NCBI RefSeq assembly: GCF_045062605.1 | Contig: NZ_JBJGDW010000004.1 | Coordinates: forward strand, 34,858 to 98,857 | DNA from: Deinococcus sp045062605 | Lineage (GTDB): Bacteria; Deinococcota; Deinococci; Deinococcales; Deinococcaceae | DNA: 64,000 nucleotides | Direction of reading: 5' to 3' | In this document: piece by piece, positions 18,021-28,943 of the stretch | Numbering within the stretch: position 1 is the first letter of the stretch | Layout of the letters: every line of letters begins with the position of its first letter | The notes under the pieces: model-generated | Seen by the model: the letters and a program-made list of their open reading frames with translations, nothing else | Told to the model about the DNA's origin: nothing | Databases searched by the model: none | Position numbers and translations under genes: made by a program

Positions 18021-19181
18021 TCAGTCCCCGGACCCCTGGTACGCCCGCCGCAACACTTCCGCCACTTCCGGGCGCGTGAATTCGGGCGGCAGGTTCTCGC
18101 CTGCACGCAGCTTCTCGCGGACCTTGGTCCCGCTCAAAACAAGATGATGCGACGCGTCGTGTGGGCAGGTGCGGGGGCTGACCAGTTGGGCGCAGGACTG
18201 GCAGTAAAAGGTGTGTTCAAACTTGAGGATGCGGACGCCCAGTTCCTCGGCGGTGAATTCGTTAAAGATGTCCTGCGCGTCGTAGGTGCCGTAGTAACTG
18301 CCAACGCCCGCATGATCGCGCCCGACGATGAAGTGGGTGGCCCCATAATTGCGCCTTGAAAGCGCGTGAACAATCGCCTCGCGCGGCCCGGCGTAGCGCA
18401 TGGCGGCGGGGTAGACACTCAGCAGGGTGCGGGCCTTCGGGTAATAGCGGTCCAGCAGCACCTCATAGGCTTCCACGCGCACGTCGGCGGGCACGTCGTC
18501 GTTCTTGGTGGTGCCCACCAGCGGGTGCAGCAGCAGGCCGTCCACCAGTTCCAGCGCGACCTTGTGCAGGTATTCGTGCGCCCGGTGAATCGGGTTCCGC
18601 GTCTGGAAGGCCACCATGGTGCGCCAGCCGCGCGCCTCAATCACGGCGCGAACTTCGGCGGGGGTGCGGTGGTGCTGCGCAAACGCCCCGCGCGGCACCT
18701 CGAACAATGTCACGGGTCCGGCCAGATTGATCTCGCCCTGCGCGTATAGCGCCGCCACGCCAGGATGGGCGGCGTCCTCGGTGCGGTAGACCTCGCGGGC
18801 CTCCCACTGCTTGCGGGCCTCAAATTGCTCCTGCACGTCAATCAATCCCACCGCCCTACCGTCATGGGTCAGGACCACGCGGCCCCGCAGGTCACGGGCT
18901 TCCAGACGGGAAACAGGCAGCGTGATGGGCAGGCTCCACGGCGTCCCGTCCGCGAGGCGCAGATGCTCCACCACGTTCAGGTAGTCGGCCTCGCCCAGAA
19001 AACCGGTCAGCGGCGAATACGCGCCCGTCGCCAGCAACTCCAGATCGGCGGCTGCGCGCTCGGACAGTTCCAGCCGGGGCATACCTTTGAGTTCAGCCTC
19101 GGACACGCGGTTCACTTGATGGACCAGCCGACCGCCCAGCGGCGTGGGAAGGGTGGTGACGGGGAAGGGCAGGGTGGGCAT
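18021..19181 (-). CDS. sat: Sulfate adenylyltransferase (ATP sulfurylase)
   Basis: 386 residues. The enzyme makes APS from sulfate and ATP, the first step of sulfate assimilation. The catalytic motif FQTRNPIHRAHEYL and GRDHAGVGSYYG are intact. A CQSC...CPH segment near residue 335 is a metal-site feature of the bacterial homomeric type. The ATG at 19181 has GGAG six bases upstream; the open frame beyond it is not homologous. It follows cysH after 73 bases and has its own promoter-like box at 19228-19247. Confidence 0.94.
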   Translation of the reverse strand: MPTLPFPVTTLPTPLGGRLVHQVNRVSEAELKGMPRLELSERAAADLELLATGAYSPLTGFLGEADYLNVVEHLRLADGTPWSLPITLPVSRLEARDLRGRVVLTHDGRAVGLIDVQEQFEARKQWEAREVYRTEDAAHPGVAALYAQGEINLAGPVTLFEVPRGAFAQHHRTPAEVRAVIEARGWRTMVAFQTRNPIHRAHEYLHKVALELVDGLLLHPLVGTTKNDDVPADVRVEAYEVLLDRYYPKARTLLSVYPAAMRYAGPREAIVHALSRRNYGATHFIVGRDHAGVGSYYGTYDAQDIFNEFTAEELGVRILKFEHTFYCQSCAQLVSPRTCPHDASHHLVLSGTKVREKLRAGENLPPEFTRPEVAEVLRRAYQGSGD

Positions 19182-19218
19182 GGGGTTCTCCAGGATTGAA
19201 TAGAAAGTGGATGGCAAC

Positions 19219-19243
19219 AGTGGATGAAAAGGGTCAACTATCG
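19219..19243 (-). promoter_or_regulatory. Promoter/operator motif shared with the DUF4395 leader
   Basis: On the minus strand GATAGTTGACCCTTTTCATC precedes sat by about 40 bases. The same ATAGTTGAC block, then T-rich DNA and ATC, precedes the DUF4395 gene at 22620-22641. TTGACC can act as a -35. Shared placement in front of both transcription blocks of the sulfur cluster suggests a common control site. Confidence 0.45.
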
Positions 19244-19254
19244 AATAAAAAAAA

Positions 19255-19989
19255 TCAGAGCTTACCGTCACCGGCCCACAACCCGCATTCGGTCTTGCCC
19301 TGTCCGGCCCAGCGTCCGGCGCGGGCGTCCTCGCCGGGGCGCACAGCGCGGGTACAGGGCCAGCAGCCCACCGAGAGAAAACCGTCGGCGTACAGTGGAC
19401 TCACGGGCAAATCATGTTCGGCGGCGTAGGCTTCCAGCTCCTGCCGCGTCCACTGGGCCAGCGGATTGATCTTGATTCGTGCGCCGCCTTCCTCTACAAA
19501 GGGAATGTCGGCGCGGGTGGTGGCCTGATCGCGGCTGCGGGCATTCAACAACGCGGAGGGATTGCGGCGGCGCAGATACTGCTGGAGTGGCGCAACCTTG
19601 CGGGCCGCGCAGCAGGCGTCGGGGTCTGCTGCATACAGTTCCGGCGGCGTGCGCCCGTCCTGCGGGGACGCGCCTGCGTTCAGCGTCACGAATTCCAGTT
19701 CGGGATACCGCGCCGCCAGTTGGTCACGGGTCTGCAAGGTTTCCGGGAAGTGGTAGCCCGTGTCCACGAACACCACCTGCCCCCGGTAGCCCGCCCGCAC
19801 CGCCAGATCAATCAGCACGACGCCGTTCAGGTTGAAGGCGCTGGGCATTAGCACGTCGGGGTGGTTCTGGATGGCCCAGGTCAGGAGGTCTGCGGTCTGC
19901 TCAAGTTTCGGGCGCTGGTCTTCCTGAGACCCAGGCTGGGGCAGGGGAGGCCGTTCAGCAGCGAACCCGCCTGACCGCTCCCAGGTCAC
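19255..19989 (-). CDS. cysH: Phosphoadenylyl/adenylyl-sulfate reductase
   Basis: 244 residues. The enzyme reduces APS or PAPS to sulfite. It has the FVDTGYHFPET nucleotide-binding segment and the iron-sulfur cysteines CC (DACCAARK) and CWPC of the APS-reductase branch, plus the C-terminal ECG catalytic Cys. The [4Fe-4S] ligands argue that APS can be the substrate, even though cysC is present. It starts with GTG, overlapping the cysC stop by four bases (GTGA). Confidence 0.92.
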   Translation of the reverse strand: MTWERSGGFAAERPPLPQPGSQEDQRPKLEQTADLLTWAIQNHPDVLMPSAFNLNGVVLIDLAVRAGYRGQVVFVDTGYHFPETLQTRDQLAARYPELEFVTLNAGASPQDGRTPPELYAADPDACCAARKVAPLQQYLRRRNPSALLNARSRDQATTRADIPFVEEGGARIKINPLAQWTRQELEAYAAEHDLPVSPLYADGFLSVGCWPCTRAVRPGEDARAGRWAGQGKTECGLWAGDGKL

Positions 19990-20536
19990 TCTTCCCCCAG
20001 CGCCTGCAACAGCTTTTGCAGCCCTTCTTCCACACTGATTTCATCGGTCTTCAGATGCACGTCCGGCGTCTGGGGAGCCTCGTAGGGATCGCTGACCCCG
20101 GTGAAGTGCTTGATCTCGCCCGCGATGGCTTTCAGGTACAGCCCCTTCACGTCGCGGGCCGTGACCACTTCCAGTGGCGCGTCCACGAAGACCTCCAGCG
20201 TGCCCGGCAAGTCAGCCAGCACCTCGCGGCGGGTGTTGGCATACGGACTGATGGCGCTGACCAGCACGGTCACGCCGTGTTTTGCCAGCAGCCCAGCCAC
20301 GAAGGCAATCCGCCGGACGTTGGTATCCCGGTCCTGACGCGAGAAGCCCAGACCCTTGCTCAGATTCTCGCGCACGGCGTCGCCGTCTAGCAGTTCCACG
20401 GCAGTTCCGCGCGCCTCCAGTTCGGCATGGAGGGCAGCGGCCAGCGTACTTTTCCCGGCCCCGCTGAGGCCAGTGAACCAGACCACGCGCCCCGTCTGCA
20501 CGGCGTCGGTATGGGATGGCCGTTCCAGCGTGGCGG

Positions 20537-20540
<4 letters not shown>
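19986..20540 (-). CDS. cysC: Adenylyl-sulfate kinase
   Basis: 184 residues. Phosphorylates APS to PAPS. Walker A GLSGAGKST is at about 25-33, and the APS-kinase blocks FVDAPLEV and KGLYLKA are present. It overlaps the genes on both sides by four bases, so it is translationally coupled to sir and cysH. With a cluster-containing reductase that may accept APS directly, PAPS may instead serve the reductase or sulfotransferases. Confidence 0.93.
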
Positions 20541-22111
<1,571 letters not shown>

Positions 22112-22145
22112 GTGGGGACCTCGGTGGGTAGAGAAGATTGGGGAT

Positions 22146-22595
22146 TCAGCGGTTCACGACGGCGTAGCGCAGGCGGCGGTACTGGAAGTACATCAGGCAG
22201 CCCACACAGATCTTCTGGCTCAGGTTCAGTCCTGCCAGAGTGATGACCATCAGGCCCAGGCCCAGGCCCAGCAGTGGCAGTCCGGCGAGCATGGACAGGG
22301 CCGAAGCCAGCAGAAACGCGCCGCCCACGCCCTGCGCGAAGTGGTGGGCGCGCGGGTCTTCCTCGACGACTTCGGGTGCCAGGCCCAGCCGCCGCCCGAA
22401 CATTCGGTAAGCCGCCCGCAGCGGCGAGAGGTCCGGGCGCACGGCTCCCAGCAACATGGCCGCGCCCAGCAGCAGTGTCAGGGCGCTCAGGCCGGAAATC
22501 AGGGCCAGCAGCGTCACGCCGATCACCGCGTACTGGTTGAATTTCAGGGCGCTCAGGTCAGTCTGGGCAGGGGCGGCAGGGGCAAAGGCAATCAT
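22146..22595 (-). CDS. DUF4395 membrane protein at the head of the sulfur operon
   Basis: 149 residues with about four membrane segments and a C-terminal CVGC motif (SQKICVGCLMYFQ). DUF4395 proteins often lie near rhodanese- or thioredoxin-like sulfur genes, but their role is not known. Here it leads the sulfate-assimilation operon, 34 bases before sir. The ATG at 22595 is chosen because the sequence upstream is A/T-rich promoter DNA. A job in sulfur-compound transport or redox is inference from position and the CxxC pair. Confidence 0.75.
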   Translation of the reverse strand: MIAFAPAAPAQTDLSALKFNQYAVIGVTLLALISGLSALTLLLGAAMLLGAVRPDLSPLRAAYRMFGRRLGLAPEVVEEDPRAHHFAQGVGGAFLLASALSMLAGLPLLGLGLGLMVITLAGLNLSQKICVGCLMYFQYRRLRYAVVNR

Positions 22596-22602
22596 CGACC
22601 AA

Positions 22603-22643
22603 AAAGGTAAACCTTTATTGATGATAAAACAAGTCAACTATTG
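22603..22643 (-). promoter_or_regulatory. Control region of the sulfur operon
   Basis: Holds the 14-bp palindrome AAAGGTAAACCTTT (22603-22616) just before the DUF4395 start and, on the minus strand, ATAGTTGAC (22633-22641) matching the box before sat. TTGACT can be a -35. The region is A/T-rich compared with its surroundings. Confidence 0.5.
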
Positions 22644-22652
22644 GCAAGTGGG

Positions 22653-23727
22653 CTAGATGGGTGGGTCTATGGGTCGGGGTGGGCGTGGGGGTAGCGGGTC
22701 TTTGTGCCACACCACCTCGCGGCCCTGAAGCTGGGGGTGCAGGTCCCGCTCGACATCTTCCAGCACGCGCTCATGCTGATGGAACTCTGCTGCTCGGTGC
22801 GGAAATAGTCGGCCAGGGCGCTCACCAGCACGTTCAGGCGGTCTGCGCTGCCCAGCATCTGCTGAACGTAGTGCCGGGTCTGTGGACCGTCGCCCTGCAA
22901 ATTATGGCTCTGCTGGGACAGGTTCTCGTTGTCCGGCAGCCGGCGGCGCAGCAACTCGGCCAGGGCGGTGAGCTGCCGCAGCGGGGTCTGGAGGTTGTGC
23001 GGCACGGCCTGCACGAAGGTTTCCAGCTCGTCACTCAGCTTGCGGATACGGGCGGTGCGGTCCTGGACGCGCTGTTCCAGATCAGCGTTCAGCCTGATCA
23101 CGTCCCGCTGCGCCCGCTTGAGGGCCGAGATGTCGGTCACGGCGGCGCGCAGGTACGAGGGATGGCTGCCTGCCTCGGCCCGCGCGTCGAGCTGAATGTG
23201 CGTCTGCCCACCGCCAGGCAAAGCCAGCGTCAACTCGGCGCGGGCCGTCTGACCGCTGGACTGGTCGCCGGGTTGACTGTCAGCAAAGGCCCGACGCAGC
23301 AGCAGGGCGAAGGGCACGCCGCTGTCTTCAATCAGATACGCCGAGAAGCGCTGACGTATCAGCTTGCCGCGCTCGGCCCCCAGAAGCTGGCACCCGGCCC
23401 GGTTGACCTCCAGAATCCGCCCGTCCTCGCTGAGGGTGAAATAGCCCACCGGGGTCAGGTCGTAGAGGTCGCGGTAGGTGTCGCGCATCCGCCCCAGTTC
23501 GGCGTTGCTGCGCTGCAATTCCTCCATTTGCAGGGAAAGTTTGATCTGGTGGACCTGTTCTGGTGGACCTGTAACTCATGTTGCTGCGCCTGAGAGTCCA
23601 GCTCCAGCCGCGCCGCGTCGCCCGTGGAGACGGCGCTGCTTTCCCTGATTTGCTGCTCGGCCTGGGTCCGTAGACCGGCGGCGCGTGTGGCTCCGTCTTT
23701 TCCATTGGGATCCTGGCTCAGGGGCAT
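22653..23727 (-). pseudogene. PAS-domain histidine kinase, frameshifted and missing its ATPase domain
   Basis: The N-terminal frame (from ATG 23727, with GAGGAG before it) runs to QQHELQVHQ. There a 14-bp tandem duplication (23544-23557 and 23558-23571) breaks the frame. The middle frame holds a PAS domain (LTPVGYFTLSEDGRILEVN) and a HisKA-like helix with the phospho-acceptor His in VPHNLQTPLRQL. A second shift near 22785 moves it to RVLEDVERDLHPQLQGREVVWHKD. The gene then stops at 22653 with no HATPase domain, right where the sulfur-operon promoter begins. It cannot make a working kinase. Confidence 0.8.
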
Positions 23728-23889
23728 AGTAGGACTCCTCGCTGGGGCCGGTAGTGGCAGGGTAAGGGTGCCACCGCCAGCGTGTGCAGCGGGTGGGGTG
23801 CCCGCACTTCCGCCGCTGAGAAAGAATCATTCGAGAACGAAGAGAGAGGTTATTTCAGATTAGCAGTCCGCCCGGCACCGAACAGTCAA

Positions 23890-24070
23890 ACAGACGGCGA
23901 ATGCCGGGCGAACTGACTGGGCATCCGTCTGAGACAGGTTGCGTCTGTTCCGTTGACAGACCGGGAAAGCGCCGATTCGCCAACTCCACGCCCGGAACCT
24001 GTCCTTCTCCTCCTCGCATCTGCTCGGATTTCCATCATTTTGCAAACGATCCAATCGGAGTCTGTTCGAA
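23890..24070. repeat. ATACGG-family repeat, degenerate copy
   Basis: On the minus strand it reads AACAGACTCCGATTGGATCG, then the conserved core (TCCGAGCAG, GAGGAGAAGG, GGTTCCGGGCGTGGAGT). Both ends have drifted from ATACGG to AACAGA/CAGGTT. Stem I reads ATCGTTT/AAATGAT. A separate inverted repeat CAGACGG...CCGTCTG (23890-23931) flanks it. It lies just upstream of the first phosphoribosyltransferase gene. Confidence 0.6.
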
Positions 24071-24152
24071 TATCGCCCCTGTCGGCTGAACCGTCTGCCC
24101 CTTGCTATGGTGCTGGTGCCGCTCGTCTGGGCCTGCGGGGGCCTGCGGGCAT

Positions 24153-24158
24153 TACACT
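24153..24158 (+). promoter_or_regulatory. -10 box TACACT before phosphoribosyltransferase 1
   Basis: TACACT ends seven bases before the GTG at 24166. This places the start there and not at the far-upstream ATG at 23953, which would read through the repeat. Confidence 0.6.
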
Positions 24159-24165
24159 CGGTCCC

Positions 24166-24702
<537 letters not shown>

Positions 24703-24733
24703 CGGGCGGTGACGGGCGGGCTAAGCTGGGGCC

Positions 24734-25282
24734 ATGACCCAGGCCAGACAGGACATCACGGTGGAGATCGGCGGCGTGAGCCGCACCCTGCCCAGCGCGC
24801 GGGCGGGCAGCATGGGCCGCGTGCCGCTGGTGGAATTTATCGGCGACAGCGAATTTACCAAGGCGGTGGCCACAGAGATGGTGGTCATGATCCCGCCCGG
24901 CACCGAGGTGCTGCTGACCGTGGTGACCAACGCCCTGCCGCTGGCCCACGAACTGAGCCATCTGAGCGGCCTGCCCTACGAGTGCGTGCGAAAAAAGCGC
25001 CGCCCGTACATGCAGGACCCGATCATTCAGGACGCTCCCAGCATGACCCTGGGCGTGGCCGAGACCTTCTGGCTGGACAGCCCGCACGCCGCACGCCTGA
25101 ATGCCAAGAAAGTGGCCATCGTGCAGGACGTGATTTCCAGCGGCGGTACCGCTCAGACGCTGGCCCGCATCGTCGAACGCTCGGGCGGCACCGTCAGCGG
25201 CTATCTGGCGGCCTTCCGCCAGGGCGAGAGCGCGCTGAGCCTGCCTTTCAAGTATCTGGAAAAGCTGCCTGCCCACATCTGA
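24734..25282 (+). CDS. Adenine phosphoribosyltransferase-like protein 2
   Basis: 182 residues, a paralogue of the preceding gene. The PRPP loop reads VAIVQDVISSGGT: the first of the two acidic residues that bind the ribose hydroxyls is Gln. The fold is otherwise complete. It may have reduced activity, a different substrate, or a regulatory role. It has its own -10 box TAAGCT (24722-24727) six bases before the ATG, so it can be transcribed separately. Confidence 0.78.
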   Translation: MTQARQDITVEIGGVSRTLPSARAGSMGRVPLVEFIGDSEFTKAVATEMVVMIPPGTEVLLTVVTNALPLAHELSHLSGLPYECVRKKRRPYMQDPIIQDAPSMTLGVAETFWLDSPHAARLNAKKVAIVQDVISSGGTAQTLARIVERSGGTVSGYLAAFRQGESALSLPFKYLEKLPAHI

Positions 25283-25416
25283 GGGCCAGATTCCAGGTTT
25301 CAGAGTTTGAGCAAAAGTCAAAGGACAGCGTTTTTGGCGTCCTTATGCCTCTTCCCCGCTCACCCCGACTTTTGATTGACGTTCCGTTGACTTCTGGCCA
25401 GTAGGGTGACGCTCTG

Positions 25417-26067
<651 letters not shown>

Positions 26068-27072
26068 TCAGCCGTTCGTCCAGTAGCGCCACTGGTGCCC
26101 GCCCGCACAAGTGGCCGTGAACTGCGCCCCGCTCTTGCTCAGGCGGGCGGATTGAGAGCAGGTGGGGCAGACGGGCTTGGCCGGGGTGTTGGCGTCGCAG
26201 GCCGCACACTTGAAATAGTAGCCGTATTTGCCGTACTGGATGGAGAGTTTGTCGGAGTGGCACTGGCGGCAGTTGGGCGTCTGGGCTGGTTCAGGCAGGG
26301 CGGGCACGGCCACGGGCAGGCTGTGGGGTGGGGAGACCACGCCAGCCAGTCCTCTGGGGGCTGATGGTCTGGGGGCGGGTGCTGATTTCTGGGAGGTCAT
26401 TGGAACTGCCTCTGTTCTGCCCAGCGGCTGATGACGGGCGTTCAGGAAGGCCGCGATGCCGCTCAGTTCGGCGGGCGTGGCCTCATAGCCTGCATCTTTG
26501 AAATTCAGCGAGAGCACGCCGTTTGCCTTGCGATAATGCTGGGTCAGTTCGGTCACGCGGTCTGGTATCTGATCTGCCTTGAGAACCTCTGCGGGGACGT
26601 GTTTGCCGCCCTGGATGATTCCGCTATCCGATACGGCCACCAGAACGTCGATGTGCATGGTCCCAAATCTTTTCTGGAGCTTGCCCAGAAGCAGCTTGCC
26701 TAGCAACTGCTCATCGTGATCGTCCAGCAATCTGTGCAGCAGTTCGCCCTGCCGCTGTCCCTGGAGGACGGGTGACGGCATGCCGCGAGCGCTTCCCTTC
26801 CAGTGGCGCGCCCATTCGCCGCGCTCATTCACGCTGATCTGCCCGGTGACCGACTTGCTCTCGATGACGATGATTCCGTGTCTGTACAGGACCAGATGAT
26901 CAATCTGCGCCACCTCGCCCTGCCGTTCTATTCGCAGGTTATGTAGAAGCTTGATCTCCGGTTTCTCGCCAAAAGCCCGTTTCAGATAGTGCGCCATCTG
27001 CCGCTCGGCCTCGTATCCGGCGCGGCGCAGCGGATCAGTGTGGGTCTGCACTTCCAGCTCTTTGATGATCAT
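26068..27072 (-). CDS. NERD-domain protein with C-terminal zinc ribbon
   Basis: 334 residues. The NERD domain (about 15-130) holds QIDHLVLYRHGIIVIESKS, the D-E-K nuclease-type core. The middle is variable and Pro-rich. The C terminus (from about 270) has cysteine pairs CRQC, CAAC, CPTC, a topoisomerase-type zinc ribbon that may bind DNA. NERD proteins are predicted nucleases, often linked to DNA processing or defence. TAAACT lies eight bases before the ATG at 27072. Confidence 0.82.
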   Translation of the reverse strand: MIIKELEVQTHTDPLRRAGYEAERQMAHYLKRAFGEKPEIKLLHNLRIERQGEVAQIDHLVLYRHGIIVIESKSVTGQISVNERGEWARHWKGSARGMPSPVLQGQRQGELLHRLLDDHDEQLLGKLLLGKLQKRFGTMHIDVLVAVSDSGIIQGGKHVPAEVLKADQIPDRVTELTQHYRKANGVLSLNFKDAGYEATPAELSGIAAFLNARHQPLGRTEAVPMTSQKSAPAPRPSAPRGLAGVVSPPHSLPVAVPALPEPAQTPNCRQCHSDKLSIQYGKYGYYFKCAACDANTPAKPVCPTCSQSARLSKSGAQFTATCAGGHQWRYWTNG

Positions 27073-27109
27073 GATTCCAGAGTTTAGGAACCGGCGTCTG
27101 ACACGGCTC

Positions 27110-27886
27110 TCACCGCCTGAGTGCCTCGCCCCCGGCAAAGGCCCGATACCCACTGGGCGTCAGGCCCACCGCGCCCTTGAACGCGCGGGCAAAGGCGCTG
27201 TGGTCAAAGTACCCGCAGTCCACGGCAATCTGCGCCACCGAGAGTTCGGTCTGGGCCAGCAGGCGGGTGGCGGCCTCAATGCGGGTGCGGGTCAACAGTT
27301 GCGTGGGGGTCAGGCCGTACACGCGCCGGATCTGCCGCTCGAAGGTGGTCACGCTCAGGCGGGCGCTGCGGGCCAGTTCCGGCACGCTGGGCGGCGCAGC
27401 GTACTCGGTTTCTATCCGGGCGGTGGCGGCGGCCAGCCCAGTGGTGTTGGAGGCAGAGTTCTGCTGGCGGGGCAGGTGCAGGTCACGCGACAGGCCCAGC
27501 AGACCGGCGGGGGCCGCGCCCTGACCCAGCCGCCGTTTGGTGGTCAGGCACCAGCCCGCCGCGCCGCCGGAATACAGATGCAGTTCCAGATGCTCGGTCA
27601 GGTTCTTGCCCGCCAGCACCGCCGCGTCCTGCCGGGTGTAGGCGGCCCCCAGCGTCGGCGGAAAGACCTCGCTGGCCTGCAAGCCCGCTACACTCGAACG
27701 CCCCAGCCGCTCCAGCAGCGTGCGGTTGGCGTACAGGTAGCGCCCCTGTGCATCTTTCACGAAAGCCACGGTGTCTGGCAGATAGTTCAGCACCTCCAGC
27801 AGTGCGTCCAGCCCCAGCCGCTGAACGGCCTCCGGTAAGTTCTGAAGCGGGTTTTGAGAGATGGGATGCAGGGGGAAAGGCGACAC
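27110..27886 (-). CDS. AraC-family regulator with PAS domain
   Basis: 258 residues. A PAS-like sensor (about 25-125, LPDTVAFVKDAQGRYLYANR) is followed by a C-terminal AraC double helix-turn-helix ending in AQIAVDCGYFDHSAFARAFKGAVGLTPSGYR. It starts at GTG 27886. It is divergent from the hydroxyproline operon, 79 bases apart, and is therefore its most likely regulator. The inducing ligand is not known. Confidence 0.85.
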   Translation of the reverse strand: MSPFPLHPISQNPLQNLPEAVQRLGLDALLEVLNYLPDTVAFVKDAQGRYLYANRTLLERLGRSSVAGLQASEVFPPTLGAAYTRQDAAVLAGKNLTEHLELHLYSGGAAGWCLTTKRRLGQGAAPAGLLGLSRDLHLPRQQNSASNTTGLAAATARIETEYAAPPSVPELARSARLSVTTFERQIRRVYGLTPTQLLTRTRIEAATRLLAQTELSVAQIAVDCGYFDHSAFARAFKGAVGLTPSGYRAFAGGEALRR

Positions 27887-27954
27887 GCCCTATTGTGCCG
27901 AATTCGGCAGGATGGCTGCCCAGGATATCCAAGACAATCCGCCCCGATCTGGCG

Positions 27955-27960
27955 TAACGT
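27955..27960 (+). promoter_or_regulatory. -10 box TAACGT of the hydroxyproline operon
   Basis: TAACGT ends five bases before the ATG at 27966. The upstream ACAATCC could be a weak -35. Confidence 0.45.
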
Positions 27961-27965
27961 GAGGT

Positions 27966-28943
27966 ATGTCTCCCGTCGCCCCGTCCGTCCCCAGGGTCAC
28001 GCACCGCCTCTCCTTCGTGGATTCGCACTCGGCGGGCGAGCCGACGCGCGTGGTGCTGGACGGCTTTCCCGAGTTGCCGGGCGAAACGCTGGCGCAGCAG
28101 CGAGAAGCCCTGGGCCGCGATTTTGACCGCTGGCGTACCCTGGTCAATCTGGAGCCGCGCGGTAACGACGTGCTGGTGAGCGCGCTGCTGTTGCCACCGA
28201 AAGCGCCGGACTGTGTGGCAGGCGTCATCTACTTCAACAACGCCGGGCCGCTGGGCATGTGCGGCCACGGCACGATGGGTCTGGTGTCCACCCTGGCGTA
28301 TCTGGGACGCATCGGCCCCGGCGATCACCGGATTGACACTCCTGTGGGCGTGGTCACGGCCACCCTGCACGACGATGGCCGTGTCAGCGTGGCGAACGTT
28401 CCCGCGTATCGTCACCTTCAAAACGTGTCCGTGAATGTGGAAGGGCTGGGAGAGGTGCGCGGCGACGTGGCCTGGGGCGGCAACTGGTTTTTTCTGGTGG
28501 ATGTGGGTGATCGGGTTCTCAGCCTTGAGGACGTTGCCGGGCTGAGCGACGAAACGCTGCGGATTCGTCAGGCGCTGTCCGAGGCCGGGATCACTGGAGA
28601 AGATGGCGCGGAAATTGACCACATTGAACTGTTTAGTCATGCCGGAGGCGTCAACCGCAATTTCGTGATGTGCCCCGGCGGCGCGTATGACCGCAGCCCG
28701 TGTGGCACGGGAACCAGCGCCAAACTGGCCTGTCTGGCGGCGGACGGCCAGTTGCAGCCCGGTCAGGTCTGGCGGCAGGAAAGCGTGATCGGCAGCGTGT
28801 TTGAAGGTCAGTATTCCTTGCAGGGTGGGCAGGTCCATCCTGTGATCACCGGGCAGGCGTTCATCACCATGCAGGGCGAGTTGATCGTGCAGGACGGCGA
28901 TCCCTTTGCCTGGGGCATCCGGCCAGAGCCAGAAACGGCATGA
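27966..28943 (+). CDS. 4-hydroxyproline 2-epimerase
   Basis: 325 residues of the proline racemase family. The two catalytic cysteines are in GPLGMCGHGT and DRSPCGTGTSA. It converts trans-4-hydroxy-L-proline to the cis-D form, the first step of the pathway that the next five genes complete. The first Cys (not Thr) separates it from 3-hydroxyproline dehydratase. It overlaps the next gene by four bases (ATGA). Confidence 0.9.
   Translation: MSPVAPSVPRVTHRLSFVDSHSAGEPTRVVLDGFPELPGETLAQQREALGRDFDRWRTLVNLEPRGNDVLVSALLLPPKAPDCVAGVIYFNNAGPLGMCGHGTMGLVSTLAYLGRIGPGDHRIDTPVGVVTATLHDDGRVSVANVPAYRHLQNVSVNVEGLGEVRGDVAWGGNWFFLVDVGDRVLSLEDVAGLSDETLRIRQALSEAGITGEDGAEIDHIELFSHAGGVNRNFVMCPGGAYDRSPCGTGTSAKLACLAADGQLQPGQVWRQESVIGSVFEGQYSLQGGQVHPVITGQAFITMQGELIVQDGDPFAWGIRPEPETA

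Noticed and set aside
23953..24165. N-terminal extension of phosphoribosyltransferase 1
   Set aside because: It would translate the repeat; the TACACT-GTG start at 24166 fits the family length.
25318..25345. Hairpin AAGGAC...GTCCTT after phosphoribosyltransferase 2
   Set aside because: Short stem with the T-run inside the loop; not convincing as a terminator.
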